Source: Methanosarcina mazei S-6 (GTDB lineage: Archaea > Halobacteriota > Methanosarcinia > Methanosarcinales > Methanosarcinaceae). Taken from it: a stretch of 64,000 nucleotides of DNA. Under the pieces are notes generated by a model that was given only the letters and a program-made list of their open reading frames with translations, ran no database searches and was not told where the DNA came from. A program made the translations under genes and the position numbers. The stretch lies in the NCBI RefSeq assembly GCF_000970205.1, contig NZ_CP009512.1:1736001-1800000 (forward strand), given 5' to 3'. Positions 18,895 to 26,910 of this stretch are shown here, in pieces. Each line of letters starts with the position of its first letter. Within the stretch, counting starts at the first letter, position 1.

Positions 18895-19410
18895 GTGGGA
18901 TGGTTTTTCAATACATGGAGTGATATTGTAAGGGTTCTGGTTCTTGGAATTGCGGGGTATATTGCACTTATATTTTTTTTAAGGGTTTCCGGAAAACGCA
19001 CTCTTTCCAAGCTTAACGCATTTGATTTTGTAATTACGGTCGCACTCGGGTCTACCTTCGGGTCCTTCATTTTGAGTAAAGATATTTCCCTTTCAGAAGG
19101 GTTAACGGGTCTTGCAGTTCTTATATGGCTGCAGCATATGATTTCCTGGTTAACCGTAAGATCGGACTTCATTAAAGGGGTTGTAAGGGGAGAGCCAACC
19201 CTTGTTTATTACAATGGAGAGTATCTTAAAGACGCTATGAAACGGTCCAGGGTCGTTGAAAGTGAGATTGAGCAGTCTGTACGGAATGAGGGGCATGCAA
19301 ATCTGGAAGATGTGGGGGCTGTAATCCTTGAAACTGATGGAAGTTTCTCAATAATAGGCCAGTCAGAAAAAGAAGGGAAAGAGCTTAAGATTACCGGGTT
19401 AAAAGTTTAA
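18895..19410 (+). CDS. DUF421 (YetF-like) membrane protein
   Basis: 171 residues with three N-terminal hydrophobic segments and the DUF421 signatures RVSGKRTLSKLNAFDFVITVALGS (read as overlapping short motifs) and a C-terminal soluble YetF domain (LVYYNGEYLKDAMKRS, VGAVILETDGSFSII). The function of the family is unknown; Bacillus YetF relatives are sporulation or envelope proteins. The start is GTG 18895, chosen because GGGGGAT at 18881 is well placed; an ATG 5 bp later is out of frame. Confidence 0.88.
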   Translation: MGWFFNTWSDIVRVLVLGIAGYIALIFFLRVSGKRTLSKLNAFDFVITVALGSTFGSFILSKDISLSEGLTGLAVLIWLQHMISWLTVRSDFIKGVVRGEPTLVYYNGEYLKDAMKRSRVVESEIEQSVRNEGHANLEDVGAVILETDGSFSIIGQSEKEGKELKITGLKV

Positions 19411-19504
19411 AATTTTAAAACTTAAAATATTAAAACTTAAAAGTTTAAAGAATTATTAAAGTAAAATGAAGTGACACAAAGCGAACTGATAGATGAAAAC
19501 AGGC

Positions 19505-20431
19505 TTAAAGGTCAGAATTTCCCTGATCCATGTCGAATTCGGATTCTTTCCTGTTTGTCCTGAACCGGACGTTTCTTACGGAGTCACTTGATTCGCGCTC
19601 TTCTGATGGCGGGACGCTCAGGATATGAAGGTGAGGAGCCCTGATCCCTTTATTCTTAAATTCCATCCAGGCTCTTGTATGAACATCGGATTCAAACTTG
19701 AACTCGTCTCTCAGATCATTAACATATGCTCTGGCTCTTAACCTGGTATAAAAAGGAAGAGCTTTGTGAAGCAGGGTGATGGGGCTGTTTTTGGAGATAT
19801 AAACATACCTTGAGCTCACAACCGTTTCCCTTAAAATTTCCATTGCTGTCTTTACGTCTGATTCGGATTCTACATACAGGTCTATTACGACCATCATTTC
19901 CGAAGCCCCATCATTGGCGCTGGCAACAGCTTCACTGAATATCAGGCTGTTTGGGGCTGTAACGGTATCGTCGTCCGGTGTGGTCAGTTTTGTTGCCCTG
20001 AGCCCTATGTCAGTAACTTCCCCGTAATATTCTCCGATAGATATTTTGTCCCCTATCTGGTAGGGTTTTTCAAAAGTAATCACGATTCCGCCTACAAAAT
20101 CAGCAAAAAGGTCCTTAACTCCAAAACCGATGGCTGCGCCCATAAGTCCTGTGAGGAGAAACAGTTCAGGCCCGAAAATTATGAATATTTCTCTGGAGAT
20201 ATAATAAAATGCCAGGATATATATTACAAACTTTATGACAGGAATTAGCATTTTTGCTTTTATCCTTCCATTTCTGCTCATTTTTTCTGAAATTTTTGAT
20301 AAAATGACAGAAATTATTGTGCTGAGTATATAAGCAATGGAAAGAACAAGAATCATATTGATGAGAGTTTCAGTATCAATAGACCTTATTGCCTCCAGAA
20401 GCTGCTCCCTTCCTGACTCCCCATCTACCAT
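19505..20431 (-). CDS. MscS-family channel, translationally coupled to an ATPase
   Basis: 308 residues with four hydrophobic segments, the pore region GAAIGFGVKDLFADFVGGI and the beta-domain signature FEKPYQIGDKISIGEYYG, followed by a C-terminal alpha/beta domain and a charged tail. The ATG follows directly after the TAA of the upstream ATPase gene (no intergenic base), so the two are co-translated. A soluble ATPase made 1:1 with an MscS channel is unusual and suggests regulation of the channel or a shared stress role; this is inference. Confidence 0.9.
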   Translation of the reverse strand: MVDGESGREQLLEAIRSIDTETLINMILVLSIAYILSTIISVILSKISEKMSRNGRIKAKMLIPVIKFVIYILAFYYISREIFIIFGPELFLLTGLMGAAIGFGVKDLFADFVGGIVITFEKPYQIGDKISIGEYYGEVTDIGLRATKLTTPDDDTVTAPNSLIFSEAVASANDGASEMMVVIDLYVESESDVKTAMEILRETVVSSRYVYISKNSPITLLHKALPFYTRLRARAYVNDLRDEFKFESDVHTRAWMEFKNKGIRAPHLHILSVPPSEERESSDSVRNVRFRTNRKESEFDMDQGNSDL

Positions 20432-21481
20432 TTACCACACCAGCCTTAATTTTTCCAGATAAGCAATAACACTTCCAAGAGCTTCAGGCCTGACGCGATA
20501 AGAACCTGCTTCATCTTTACTAACCAATTCCTGAGCTATTAACCTGAAGAGAATTTCATCCGTCCTCAAAACAGAACCTATCATTTCGATGATTTCGGTT
20601 TTCTTCAGACTCTGGTACGAAAGAATAAGGCTCAAAACAAAAGACTCTTCGTATTCAAGTTCTATATCATATGAAAACTGACCTATGTATTCGGGTTTTA
20701 TCCGGGGGTAGTCAATCCCGAGTTCCCAGATCCTCAATGCAACTCCGGGGTTGCCTCCTGATTCGAGATAGATCTTTTCAAATACCCGGTCCTCAGCAGA
20801 TTTTATTTCCTCTTTTTTAAGAAAGCGGCCCTTAAGGTAAGAGATATTTATTTTTATAACGGGAATGAGCATTTTCTTGCCCAGCAAAGCCAGGTCAAGA
20901 GGGTATTTTGCTATGTACAGTATAGGCTCCTTTTCGGAATCTTTACCGTCATCAAATCTGATCTCTGCTTCTCCGTATCTTTTTAGGATAAAAGTCCTGA
21001 GATTCTTTTTTTCGAAGGAAGGGACGAAAATCTGTACTGGAAAGTACTTCCCGATCTCGAAGGCTTCGTTTAAATATCTCCAGGAATAAAGGTTCCAGGT
21101 AGTTATAAACAGCCTTTCCTGAGAGCTTATCATTTTCAGAAATTCATAAAATACATCAAAACCGCCTGTTTTTCTCATGTAAAGAAAGTGGCAGTTGTCA
21201 AAAAGCACAATCCTTTTAACATTATCAGGCAGGGAAATTTCCTTTCTGTCCCGGACAATTCTGGATAAAGTGATCCCTGTTGATCTGGTTGAATTTAACC
21301 TCCCTATCTCACCAAGCAGAGCTGTCTTTCCTGCAAGAGTTCCGGCTATTATGGCTATGTTAAGCTTTTTCCCAACTTCAAAATCAGCAATTGCGGACTG
21401 AATTTCTCCAATTTCTTCTCGCAACCCTATAATCTCACTGAAGCCTTCTTTCCCAGAGCTTTCAGGCTGAATCTCCACCAT
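20432..21481 (-). CDS. Archaeal STAND/AAA-like P-loop ATPase paired with MscS channel
   Basis: A 349-residue soluble ATPase. It has a Walker A of the A-x4-GKT type (AGTLAGKTALL, about residue 45), a Walker B-like strand RIVLFDNCHFLY (about 95) and a conserved FITTWNLYSWRYL sensor region. The C-terminal part looks like a winged-helix domain (KKTEIIEMIGSVLRTDEIL). This resembles archaeal ATPases of the AAA_16/STAND type, although the second acidic residue of Walker B is not canonical. It is the first gene of a two-gene operon with the MscS channel. The function is unknown. Confidence 0.7.
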   Translation of the reverse strand: MVEIQPESSGKEGFSEIIGLREEIGEIQSAIADFEVGKKLNIAIIAGTLAGKTALLGEIGRLNSTRSTGITLSRIVRDRKEISLPDNVKRIVLFDNCHFLYMRKTGGFDVFYEFLKMISSQERLFITTWNLYSWRYLNEAFEIGKYFPVQIFVPSFEKKNLRTFILKRYGEAEIRFDDGKDSEKEPILYIAKYPLDLALLGKKMLIPVIKINISYLKGRFLKKEEIKSAEDRVFEKIYLESGGNPGVALRIWELGIDYPRIKPEYIGQFSYDIELEYEESFVLSLILSYQSLKKTEIIEMIGSVLRTDEILFRLIAQELVSKDEAGSYRVRPEALGSVIAYLEKLRLVW

Positions 21482-21556
21482 ATCCTCTATCTTATATTAA
21501 ATGTATTCTGCTTATAGCTAACGGTATTTGTGTAATACCTTGATGTTGTGTGTCAT

Positions 21557-21619
21557 CCTTGATGATGTAACAGCCTTGATGATGTAACAACTTTGATGAT
21601 GTAACAACTTTGATGTATG
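21557..21619. repeat. 17-bp tandem repeat, about 3.7 copies
   Basis: CCTTGATGATGTAACAG occurs at 21557, 21574 and 21591 with one or two changes, then partly at 21608. It lies between divergent genes. Confidence 0.85.
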
Positions 21620-21777
21620 CCTGGAAAATGGAAATCCTTCTGGAACTTTTAAATATTTATAGTCATTTATAGAGTCTGAGATTTATTCGTTGAAATATAT
21701 TCCCTGAGATTTATGTATTGACCTCTCCTCTCAGATGAATTTATTTTTATTTCATGTGAACAACTTTTTCCGGAGAA

Positions 21778-22281
21778 ATGACCGTGACCGACTGGATGAT
21801 TTCAACCCTTATCCTTTTCCTTGCCCTCCTTATTGTTTACCTTTTCCTTAAATACATTAAATTGAAGGGCAGGGTAGAATCACGAGCAAGAGACCTGTAT
21901 GAGTCCTGGCAGGCAAGGGAAATGGATCGCCAGGTTTCCGAAAAAGCTGACACTCTTTTCAGGACATGGAAGCTCGATGAGGAGAAAAAAATCCGCCAGG
22001 ACGCGATAAAGAAAAGCGAAGCCGTTATCCGCGGCAAAGTCACTGAACACCTTATCCCTTATTTCCCGGACTTTGAATATAACCCCAAAGATGCAAGGTT
22101 TCTCGGGACTCCTGTGGATTTTATTGTTTTTGACGGGCTTTCCGAAGGGGAAATGAATAAGGTGGTCTTTGTCGAGGTCAAGTCCGGAAAAACCGGTGCA
22201 CTTTCTCAGAGAGAAAAGCTTGTCAGGGAATGCATAAACCGGGGAAAGGTTAGCTATGAAATTATCCACAACAGGGAGTAA
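21778..22281 (+). CDS. Membrane-anchored Holliday-junction-resolvase-like nuclease (Endonuc_Holl family)
   Basis: 167 residues: an N-terminal transmembrane helix (ISTLILFLALLIVYLFLKYI), a charged coiled-coil (about 30-85), and a PD-(D/E)xK-type domain with GTPVDFIVFDG (the D) and VVFVEVKSGK (ExK). This matches the family annotated as archaeal Holliday-junction-resolvase-related endonucleases. The DNA target and the reason for the membrane anchor are unknown. The start is ATG 21778 after CCGGAGAA. Single gene. Confidence 0.85.
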   Translation: MTVTDWMISTLILFLALLIVYLFLKYIKLKGRVESRARDLYESWQAREMDRQVSEKADTLFRTWKLDEEKKIRQDAIKKSEAVIRGKVTEHLIPYFPDFEYNPKDARFLGTPVDFIVFDGLSEGEMNKVVFVEVKSGKTGALSQREKLVRECINRGKVSYEIIHNRE

Positions 22282-22452
22282 ATTCTTTTAATTCTATGCC
22301 TTTAAACAGATAGCAGAATCTGGAGAGTTAGCAGAAAGGGTTAGGAGATATCGAAGAGCAGGCAAAATAGAAGGGTCAGCAGGAATGGAACCTGCTAACC
22401 TCCTTTTGAGAGAATAAACCTATTCTACTGAAACCCTGGAAGCATTAAGAGC

Positions 22453-23688
22453 TTATTCAGTACCTGTATCATTCTGCAACTGGTAAAAATGATACTCGTA
22501 TGGTTCCCAGGTATCTCTGATGGTCCCATCAGTAACATTCACCGTCCTGTTTTCCCATAAGACATCATACCTTCCTTCAGGCACGCCGGTAATGGTTGCA
22601 TCGCTTGCCGTGCCATTCGATTCCGTAAAATCCAGCATACTCGACGATGCAACCAGTATTCTACCATCCGCATCAGTAAACATGTAAGCTGTGACAGAAG
22701 AAATTGTTCCCCCAGGATCCGAAGTTATATTTGTCCTGCCGCTGGTCACGTCGGTTGCCAGAAGTGTCCGGCTATCATTCATAATCCAGGGCCAGACCTC
22801 TTCGTATTTCGGCTTAAATCCTTCCCATCCGGTATAGCCTGGAGTCCCTTCCGCATATTTATATGCATATGAAAAAACACCCTGAGCCCCGCCTAAAATT
22901 CCCATGACAACCTGGCTTTCATGACGGTCAGCCACTTTTTTCGTGGTATTCAGGTCAGGGTCACGAGCATTAACTTCAAGAGCCTGACCAAACGCCTCTG
23001 TTGTTAGGTATACTGTTTTTCCCGCATTTTTCCAGTCCGGAGCATTGGAGATGAGGTTGCCGTATACCCAGGCGTGCGGGCGTTCAGGATGGAATTTCGT
23101 GTAGCTGGTGAAGTAACAGACATCCAGCCCCGGAATAAATTCTTCATCATCAGGCCCTGTCTGCATGTCGCCTAAATAATCGCCGGCAACGGCATCCGGG
23201 AAGTATTTCTTCATACCCGTGTACATGCTGATAAGTGTTGAAGGGCTTCCTTCCTCGTCAGGGAAGTACACGCCGTAGAAATCATCATCAGTAACACCCA
23301 TACCCCTGACTTCTTCCCAGAAGCTTTCAGATTCCATCTGAGGGCCTCCAGTGACTACCAGATATTTTGAAATTCCGAGCTGTTTTCCCCTGTTAACGTT
23401 ATCGACGAACTGCTGTGGAGTTATATAGGTGCTCCATCCGAGGTGAACAAGCGTGGCATTATCTTCTAAAAACTGAGTGCCAGTCTCCCATCCCATCATC
23501 CCGTATGGAGGGGCTGTGCCGCGCGGATAAGGAAATTCATCCTCCGAAGATGAGTCGTTGCTGGAAGCGTTCTGTTCGCCTGATGTCTGTGCTGCAGATA
23601 AGCCGATAATTAGAACACAGATCAGGATTGCTGAAGTAAAGACAGTTAAGCATAAATTATCCCTATTTTTCATAATTCCCATCCCCAT
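22453..23688 (-). CDS. Secreted protein, probable TIM-barrel-like ectodomain, unknown function
   Basis: About 406-411 residues. A signal peptide is clear (FTSAILICVLIIGLSAAQT), then an acidic Ser/Asn-rich linker and a domain with alternating strands (LVHLGWSTYITP, YLVVTGGPQM, VDVCYFTSY-like, TVYLTTEAFGQ) that looks like an (alpha/beta)8 glycoside-hydrolase-type fold. A C-terminal beta-sandwich follows (GRILVASSSMLDF, GRYDVLWENRTV). Acidic residues at several strand ends could be catalytic. I do not recognise the family. ATG 23673 (MKNRDN) after GGGATGGGA is the likeliest start. It is probably extracellular. No partner gene. Confidence 0.65.
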   Translation of the reverse strand: MGMGIMKNRDNLCLTVFTSAILICVLIIGLSAAQTSGEQNASSNDSSSEDEFPYPRGTAPPYGMMGWETGTQFLEDNATLVHLGWSTYITPQQFVDNVNRGKQLGISKYLVVTGGPQMESESFWEEVRGMGVTDDDFYGVYFPDEEGSPSTLISMYTGMKKYFPDAVAGDYLGDMQTGPDDEEFIPGLDVCYFTSYTKFHPERPHAWVYGNLISNAPDWKNAGKTVYLTTEAFGQALEVNARDPDLNTTKKVADRHESQVVMGILGGAQGVFSYAYKYAEGTPGYTGWEGFKPKYEEVWPWIMNDSRTLLATDVTSGRTNITSDPGGTISSVTAYMFTDADGRILVASSSMLDFTESNGTASDATITGVPEGRYDVLWENRTVNVTDGTIRDTWEPYEYHFYQLQNDTGTE

Positions 23689-23827
23689 TTCTTATTTGCC
23701 CATATGCAAGTTATCCTGCAATTATTATAAAATTAAATGGTATTTATAATTGCAGGTAATGCCCTGCCAGTTAGGAGCCTGTCTGAAACGCAGCAATAGA
23801 AAAAAGTAAATATTCATCACATCAAAT

Positions 23828-23925
23828 TCCAGGCTCAGACCATTAAATTTCAGGATCAGGCTATTAAATTCCAGGCTCAAACCATCAAATTTCAGGTTCA
23901 AGCTATCAAATTTCAGGCGCAGGCA
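23828..23925. repeat. 21-bp degenerate tandem repeat, 4.6 copies
   Basis: Units such as TCCAGGCTCAGACCATTAAAT start at 23828, 23849, 23870, 23891 and 23912. It lies between the secreted-protein gene and a small Cys-rich ORF. Confidence 0.85.
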
Positions 23926-23985
23926 GAGATATTCTTTTATGTATGTATGAATAATTCAGGTAGTAATATATTAGAGGTGTTTTGA

Positions 23986-24156
23986 GTGTATTGCCGTTAT
24001 CTCATAACAGTAAATCCAGATTCGGATAGTGAAACCTGTACGTGCGAAGTTGCTCCAAAAAAGGGCAAATTACCTGCCAGTGTGATATCTAAATACTGCA
24101 AAGGCGACTACGAGAGTTGTCAGAGATTTGTGTACCGTTCACACATGATGCCCTAA
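23986..24156 (+). CDS. Small Cys-rich protein, 56 residues, unknown
   Basis: GTG 23986 follows GAGGTG by 8 bp. The product has five cysteines: C3, C18, C20, C38 and C45, with a CxC pair (ETCTCEVAPKKGK) and later YCKGDYESCQRF. That composition is unlike random intergenic translation and suggests a metal- or [Fe-S]-binding small protein. It ends in TAA at 24154. No family recognised; missed by length cut-offs. Confidence 0.55.
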   Translation: MYCRYLITVNPDSDSETCTCEVAPKKGKLPASVISKYCKGDYESCQRFVYRSHMMP

Positions 24157-24245
24157 GAAAATTCAGAATCAAAATTCAGAATCTTACTGGCATAACTAAA
24201 TTTCAATTAAAATTTTAATAATGTTTAATCAATTATATACTCTTT

Positions 24246-24425
24246 ATATGTACTATATGTCGCTATGTACTATATGTCGCCACGAAGAAAATGAAAAATT
24301 AAAAAAGAGAATAAAAATTTAAAAAAGAGAAATTTATATCTTTATTAATACTTTACTTGTTTAATACTTACTTGTTTAATACTTTACTTGTTTAACATTT
24401 ACTTGTTTAATACCTTAATACTTTA
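24246..24425. repeat. Short direct repeats upstream of the small membrane protein's 3' end
   Basis: TGTACTATATGTCGC is repeated at about 24249 and 24265. From about 24345 to 24420 the unit TTTAATACTTACTTG, of 14-16 bp, recurs about five times with changes. No gene is seen. Confidence 0.6.
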
Positions 24426-24767
24426 TCAGTACTGGATCGGATTAGAACCATACCTTGTGCCGGTTCTCTTTTCGCCTTCTTCTTTTGCTTTAAATTCTTC
24501 TTTTGTTTCAGATTCTTTTGTTTTAAATCCATGTACCTTTGCTTTAAACACATGTACTTTTGTTTTAGCTCCTTCTACTTTTGTCTTGACTCCCTCTACT
24601 TTTGTTTTAACTCCCTCCACTTTCGTTCTGGATCCTTCTACCTTTGATTTGAACGAATTACAGAGGCAGCAACCATCTTTGCAGTATGTTATCCGCGTAT
24701 GCTTTACAATGCAAGCAAGCCCTATTACGGCCAGAATATAAACTACTATTTTCATAAGTTTATTCAT
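24426..24767 (-). CDS. Small membrane-anchored protein built of 7-residue repeats
   Basis: 113 residues. A strong ribosome-binding site (GGGGGAT, 5 bp before ATG 24767) supports the gene. The N-terminus is one transmembrane helix (KIVVYILAVIGLACIVK) with a Cys cluster (YCKDGCCLC, C-x3-CC-x-C). The rest is 7-residue repeats of the KVEGVKT type (about eight), encoded by a 21-bp DNA repeat, then KVHVFKA/KVHGFKT variants. Such repeats would form a charged amphipathic or coiled-coil rod. The opposite strand is also open but has no ribosome-binding site. Function unknown. Confidence 0.65.
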   Translation of the reverse strand: MNKLMKIVVYILAVIGLACIVKHTRITYCKDGCCLCNSFKSKVEGSRTKVEGVKTKVEGVKTKVEGAKTKVHVFKAKVHGFKTKESETKEEFKAKEEGEKRTGTRYGSNPIQY

Positions 24768-25207
24768 AGTTATCCCCCAGTCTAATTGGACTTCATAGTT
24801 TATGAAGTTAATTCATGCATTAAATAATAATAATGTTAAAGTGAGAGATATGCCAGCTAAACCATCATAAATTCAATGCTTACCATTCTGTTGACGCAAC
24901 AATAACAATGTTTAGAAAAGAACCTGAGGTATGAAGTGTGTTCCCGGCCGGGGTGGAGAGTAAAACCAGGAAGTTCTGGATAAGTAATAGTTACAAACAT
25001 CTTTTAATTTTTCTTGTAATTCCCATAAAAACCAGAAAATTATTTTTTAGTGGCAATTTCCGGTACTTACGCAGAGCAAAGATAATGATTTACGATAAGA
25101 CTTAGACCCCGAGCTGACCATTCTGTGTGAGATGAAATGATTTGAATTCGGGCTCAATTTTGCGATATGTATAATCTACAGGATCAGATTAAATATGTTT
25201 TCGATAT
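24768..25207. other. Intergenic region before the pseudo-tRNA, no gene seen
   Basis: AT-rich, no coding signal. The last part leads into the tRNA-Leu-like remnant. Confidence 0.4.
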
Positions 25208-25291
25208 GCAGGGGTTGCCCAACTATATCAAAATCGATGAACTAAGATAAATTTACGAAAGTGCTCTTGGGTTCGAATCTAATCTCTCGCA
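25208..25291 (+). pseudogene. Decayed tRNA-Leu-like sequence at the casposon target
   Basis: The 84-nt stretch starts GCAGGGGTTGCCCAA and ends GGGTTCGAATC...CTCTCGCA, matching the ends and T-arm of archaeal tRNA-Leu. The acceptor stem still pairs at most positions (GCAGGGG with CTCTCGC, including G-U pairs). A CTAAGA near the middle resembles a TAA anticodon loop, but the anticodon and T stems no longer pair. The 3' end CGCA overlaps the casposon target duplication, the known preference of Methanosarcina casposons for tRNA-Leu 3' ends. It is probably non-functional. Confidence 0.55.
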
Positions 25292-25301
25292 TTAAGATTA
25301 T
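25288..25301. repeat. Casposon target-site duplication, left copy (14 bp)
   Basis: CGCATTAAGATTAT precedes the left terminal repeat and recurs exactly at 35355-35368 after the right one. A 14-15 bp duplication is characteristic of casposase. Confidence 0.92.
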
Positions 25302-25332
25302 GGGATATAGGTAACTCAAAAAAACGCAACGC
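25302..25332. repeat. Casposon left terminal inverted repeat, 31 bp
   Basis: It starts GGGATATAGGTAACTC, continues through an A7 run and ends ACGCAACGC. It is a perfect inverted match to 35324-35354. The inner sequence ACGCTGTTTTGT overlapping its end is shared with the second terminus at 35369. Confidence 0.95.
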
Positions 25333-25490
25333 TGTTTTGTACAATTACCACACAACCGACTTATTAAAAGTCCCATAACTAAGAACCAATTTTTAATAAT
25401 AGGGCTCAAGAAAAAATGACTAAAAAGTTTGAAACGCAAATGTTGGAATTTTTTTGAATTTTTGACGTTTTCAATTAAGGTTTAATTAAT

Positions 25491-26834
25491 TCATGTGTTG
25501 GGGTCATTGTAGTCAACATTTTCTAACCCAAACAAAAAATCTAACATAAGATATGTCCTAATTAGGTGGTCTTTTCTTCCATACTTTACGTATTCACCAT
25601 GCATTATTTTATGCCTACTTAGTCCAAAGGGTTTTTCCAGCTTTTGTTTTGTGTAAGCTGTTTGAAAAAGTGTATTAAGAATAAAATTATTCCCTATCCC
25701 TAAAGCTGCCGATGACATAGAACCATTTGGCAATGAATATTCGATGACATTCGGATCAAATATATCTTCGTAAATTTTGTTTCTATTACTAATTCTCCAA
25801 TTATTCTTGTTTGTTTTGTCTTTCCAAACCAAACCCTTTCCTTTTTGTACAATGGTAAATTCATTTTGAATAAGGTAATCGGTGAGAATGCCATCTATTT
25901 GAGAAATTAATGTTGGAATCAAAAAGTTTGAAGGATTATAACTATTGTGAGAGTGTTTCAATAGATTATAACTATCTCTAAATATCTTCATTCTTGGTTT
26001 GAATAAAGTGTTCTCTTCCCAAGATTCAATCATAGAGGCTAATTTCGCAAAATTATTTCTTGAAAAGTAGTTAATAAACTCTTGACGTATTTCTTTTCCC
26101 AATTTTCCTGAAGGGTTTTCGATTGTTCGTGACAAGTTCAAAATGAAAGCATCTTCTAATGAAACCGTTATAAACCAATTATGTTTTTGTAATATAGGTA
26201 GAATTTTTGAATCAACGCTATCAACAAAAGAAAGACGTTTATTCACAAAATCAAAAAGCTGTACATTTGTTTTTACCCAATTATCGAAAACTAGTTCTTT
26301 AGAGATTAAATTTGTTAGTTTTATCTGTGCTTCTTCAATCGCCTTGAACATTGAAGGGGAATAAACTTCTGAAAGGTACTTTTGTGAATCTTCAATTGCC
26401 TTGAACATTGAAGGGGAATAAACTTCTGAAAGGTACTTTTGTGAATCTTCAATTGCCTTGAACATTGAAGGGGAATAAACTTCTGAAAAGTACTTTTGTG
26501 CATCTTCAATTGCCTTGAACACTGAAGGAGAATAAACTTCTGAAAGGCTCTTTTGTGCATCTTCAATTGCCTTAAACGTTGAAGGAAAAATGACTTCTGA
26601 AAACCTCTTATGTGCATCCTCAATTGCCTTAAACGTTGAAGGAAAAATGACCTCTGAAAACCTCTTATGTGCATCCTTAATTGTTTTAATTGCCAGAGAA
26701 TTCTGATATTCAGTAGAGTAAATGTTGGTTTTCTCTTTTTTACTATCTAAAGTATTAGTTTCTTCAGATTTTGTATCAATATTCTCTTTTTTATTATCTG
26801 AAGTATTAGTTTCTTCATTTAAGTCATCAGACAT
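25491..26834 (-). CDS. Casposon cargo: repeat protein with C-terminal HEPN-like RNase motif
   Basis: 447 residues. A polar N-terminus is followed by six to seven 19-residue repeats (FKAIEDAQKYFSEVYSPSM type, about residues 55-180), then an unknown middle and a helical C-terminal domain. That domain contains RHKIMHGE, an R-x4-H motif of the HEPN ribonuclease type, with flanking helices (LIRTYLMLDFLFGL). HEPN proteins are common toxins and abortive-infection effectors. It is the most distal gene of the minus-strand block, 76 bp after the polymerase gene, a usual cargo position. The RNase assignment rests on the motif only. Confidence 0.55.
   Translation of the reverse strand: MSDDLNEETNTSDNKKENIDTKSEETNTLDSKKEKTNIYSTEYQNSLAIKTIKDAHKRFSEVIFPSTFKAIEDAHKRFSEVIFPSTFKAIEDAQKSLSEVYSPSVFKAIEDAQKYFSEVYSPSMFKAIEDSQKYLSEVYSPSMFKAIEDSQKYLSEVYSPSMFKAIEEAQIKLTNLISKELVFDNWVKTNVQLFDFVNKRLSFVDSVDSKILPILQKHNWFITVSLEDAFILNLSRTIENPSGKLGKEIRQEFINYFSRNNFAKLASMIESWEENTLFKPRMKIFRDSYNLLKHSHNSYNPSNFLIPTLISQIDGILTDYLIQNEFTIVQKGKGLVWKDKTNKNNWRISNRNKIYEDIFDPNVIEYSLPNGSMSSAALGIGNNFILNTLFQTAYTKQKLEKPFGLSRHKIMHGEYVKYGRKDHLIRTYLMLDFLFGLENVDYNDPNT
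26325..26690 (-). repeat. 57-bp coding tandem repeat in the casposon cargo gene
   Basis: The 57-bp unit (19 codons) is repeated six to seven times. The copies at about 26341-26397 and 26398-26454 are practically identical at DNA level while the 5' copies have diverged into a second subtype, showing recent expansion at one end. Confidence 0.9.
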
Positions 26835-26910
26835 GCCTAATAAAGTTTGAATTTAATCTATTTAAGTTATTCTTTATTTAGAGAAAGACAAATATCTAAT
26901 ATTAAATTCA

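Noticed and set aside
25242-25439. 65-residue minus-strand ORF over the casposon left end
   Set aside because: It crosses the inverted repeat and target duplication and has no ribosome-binding site.
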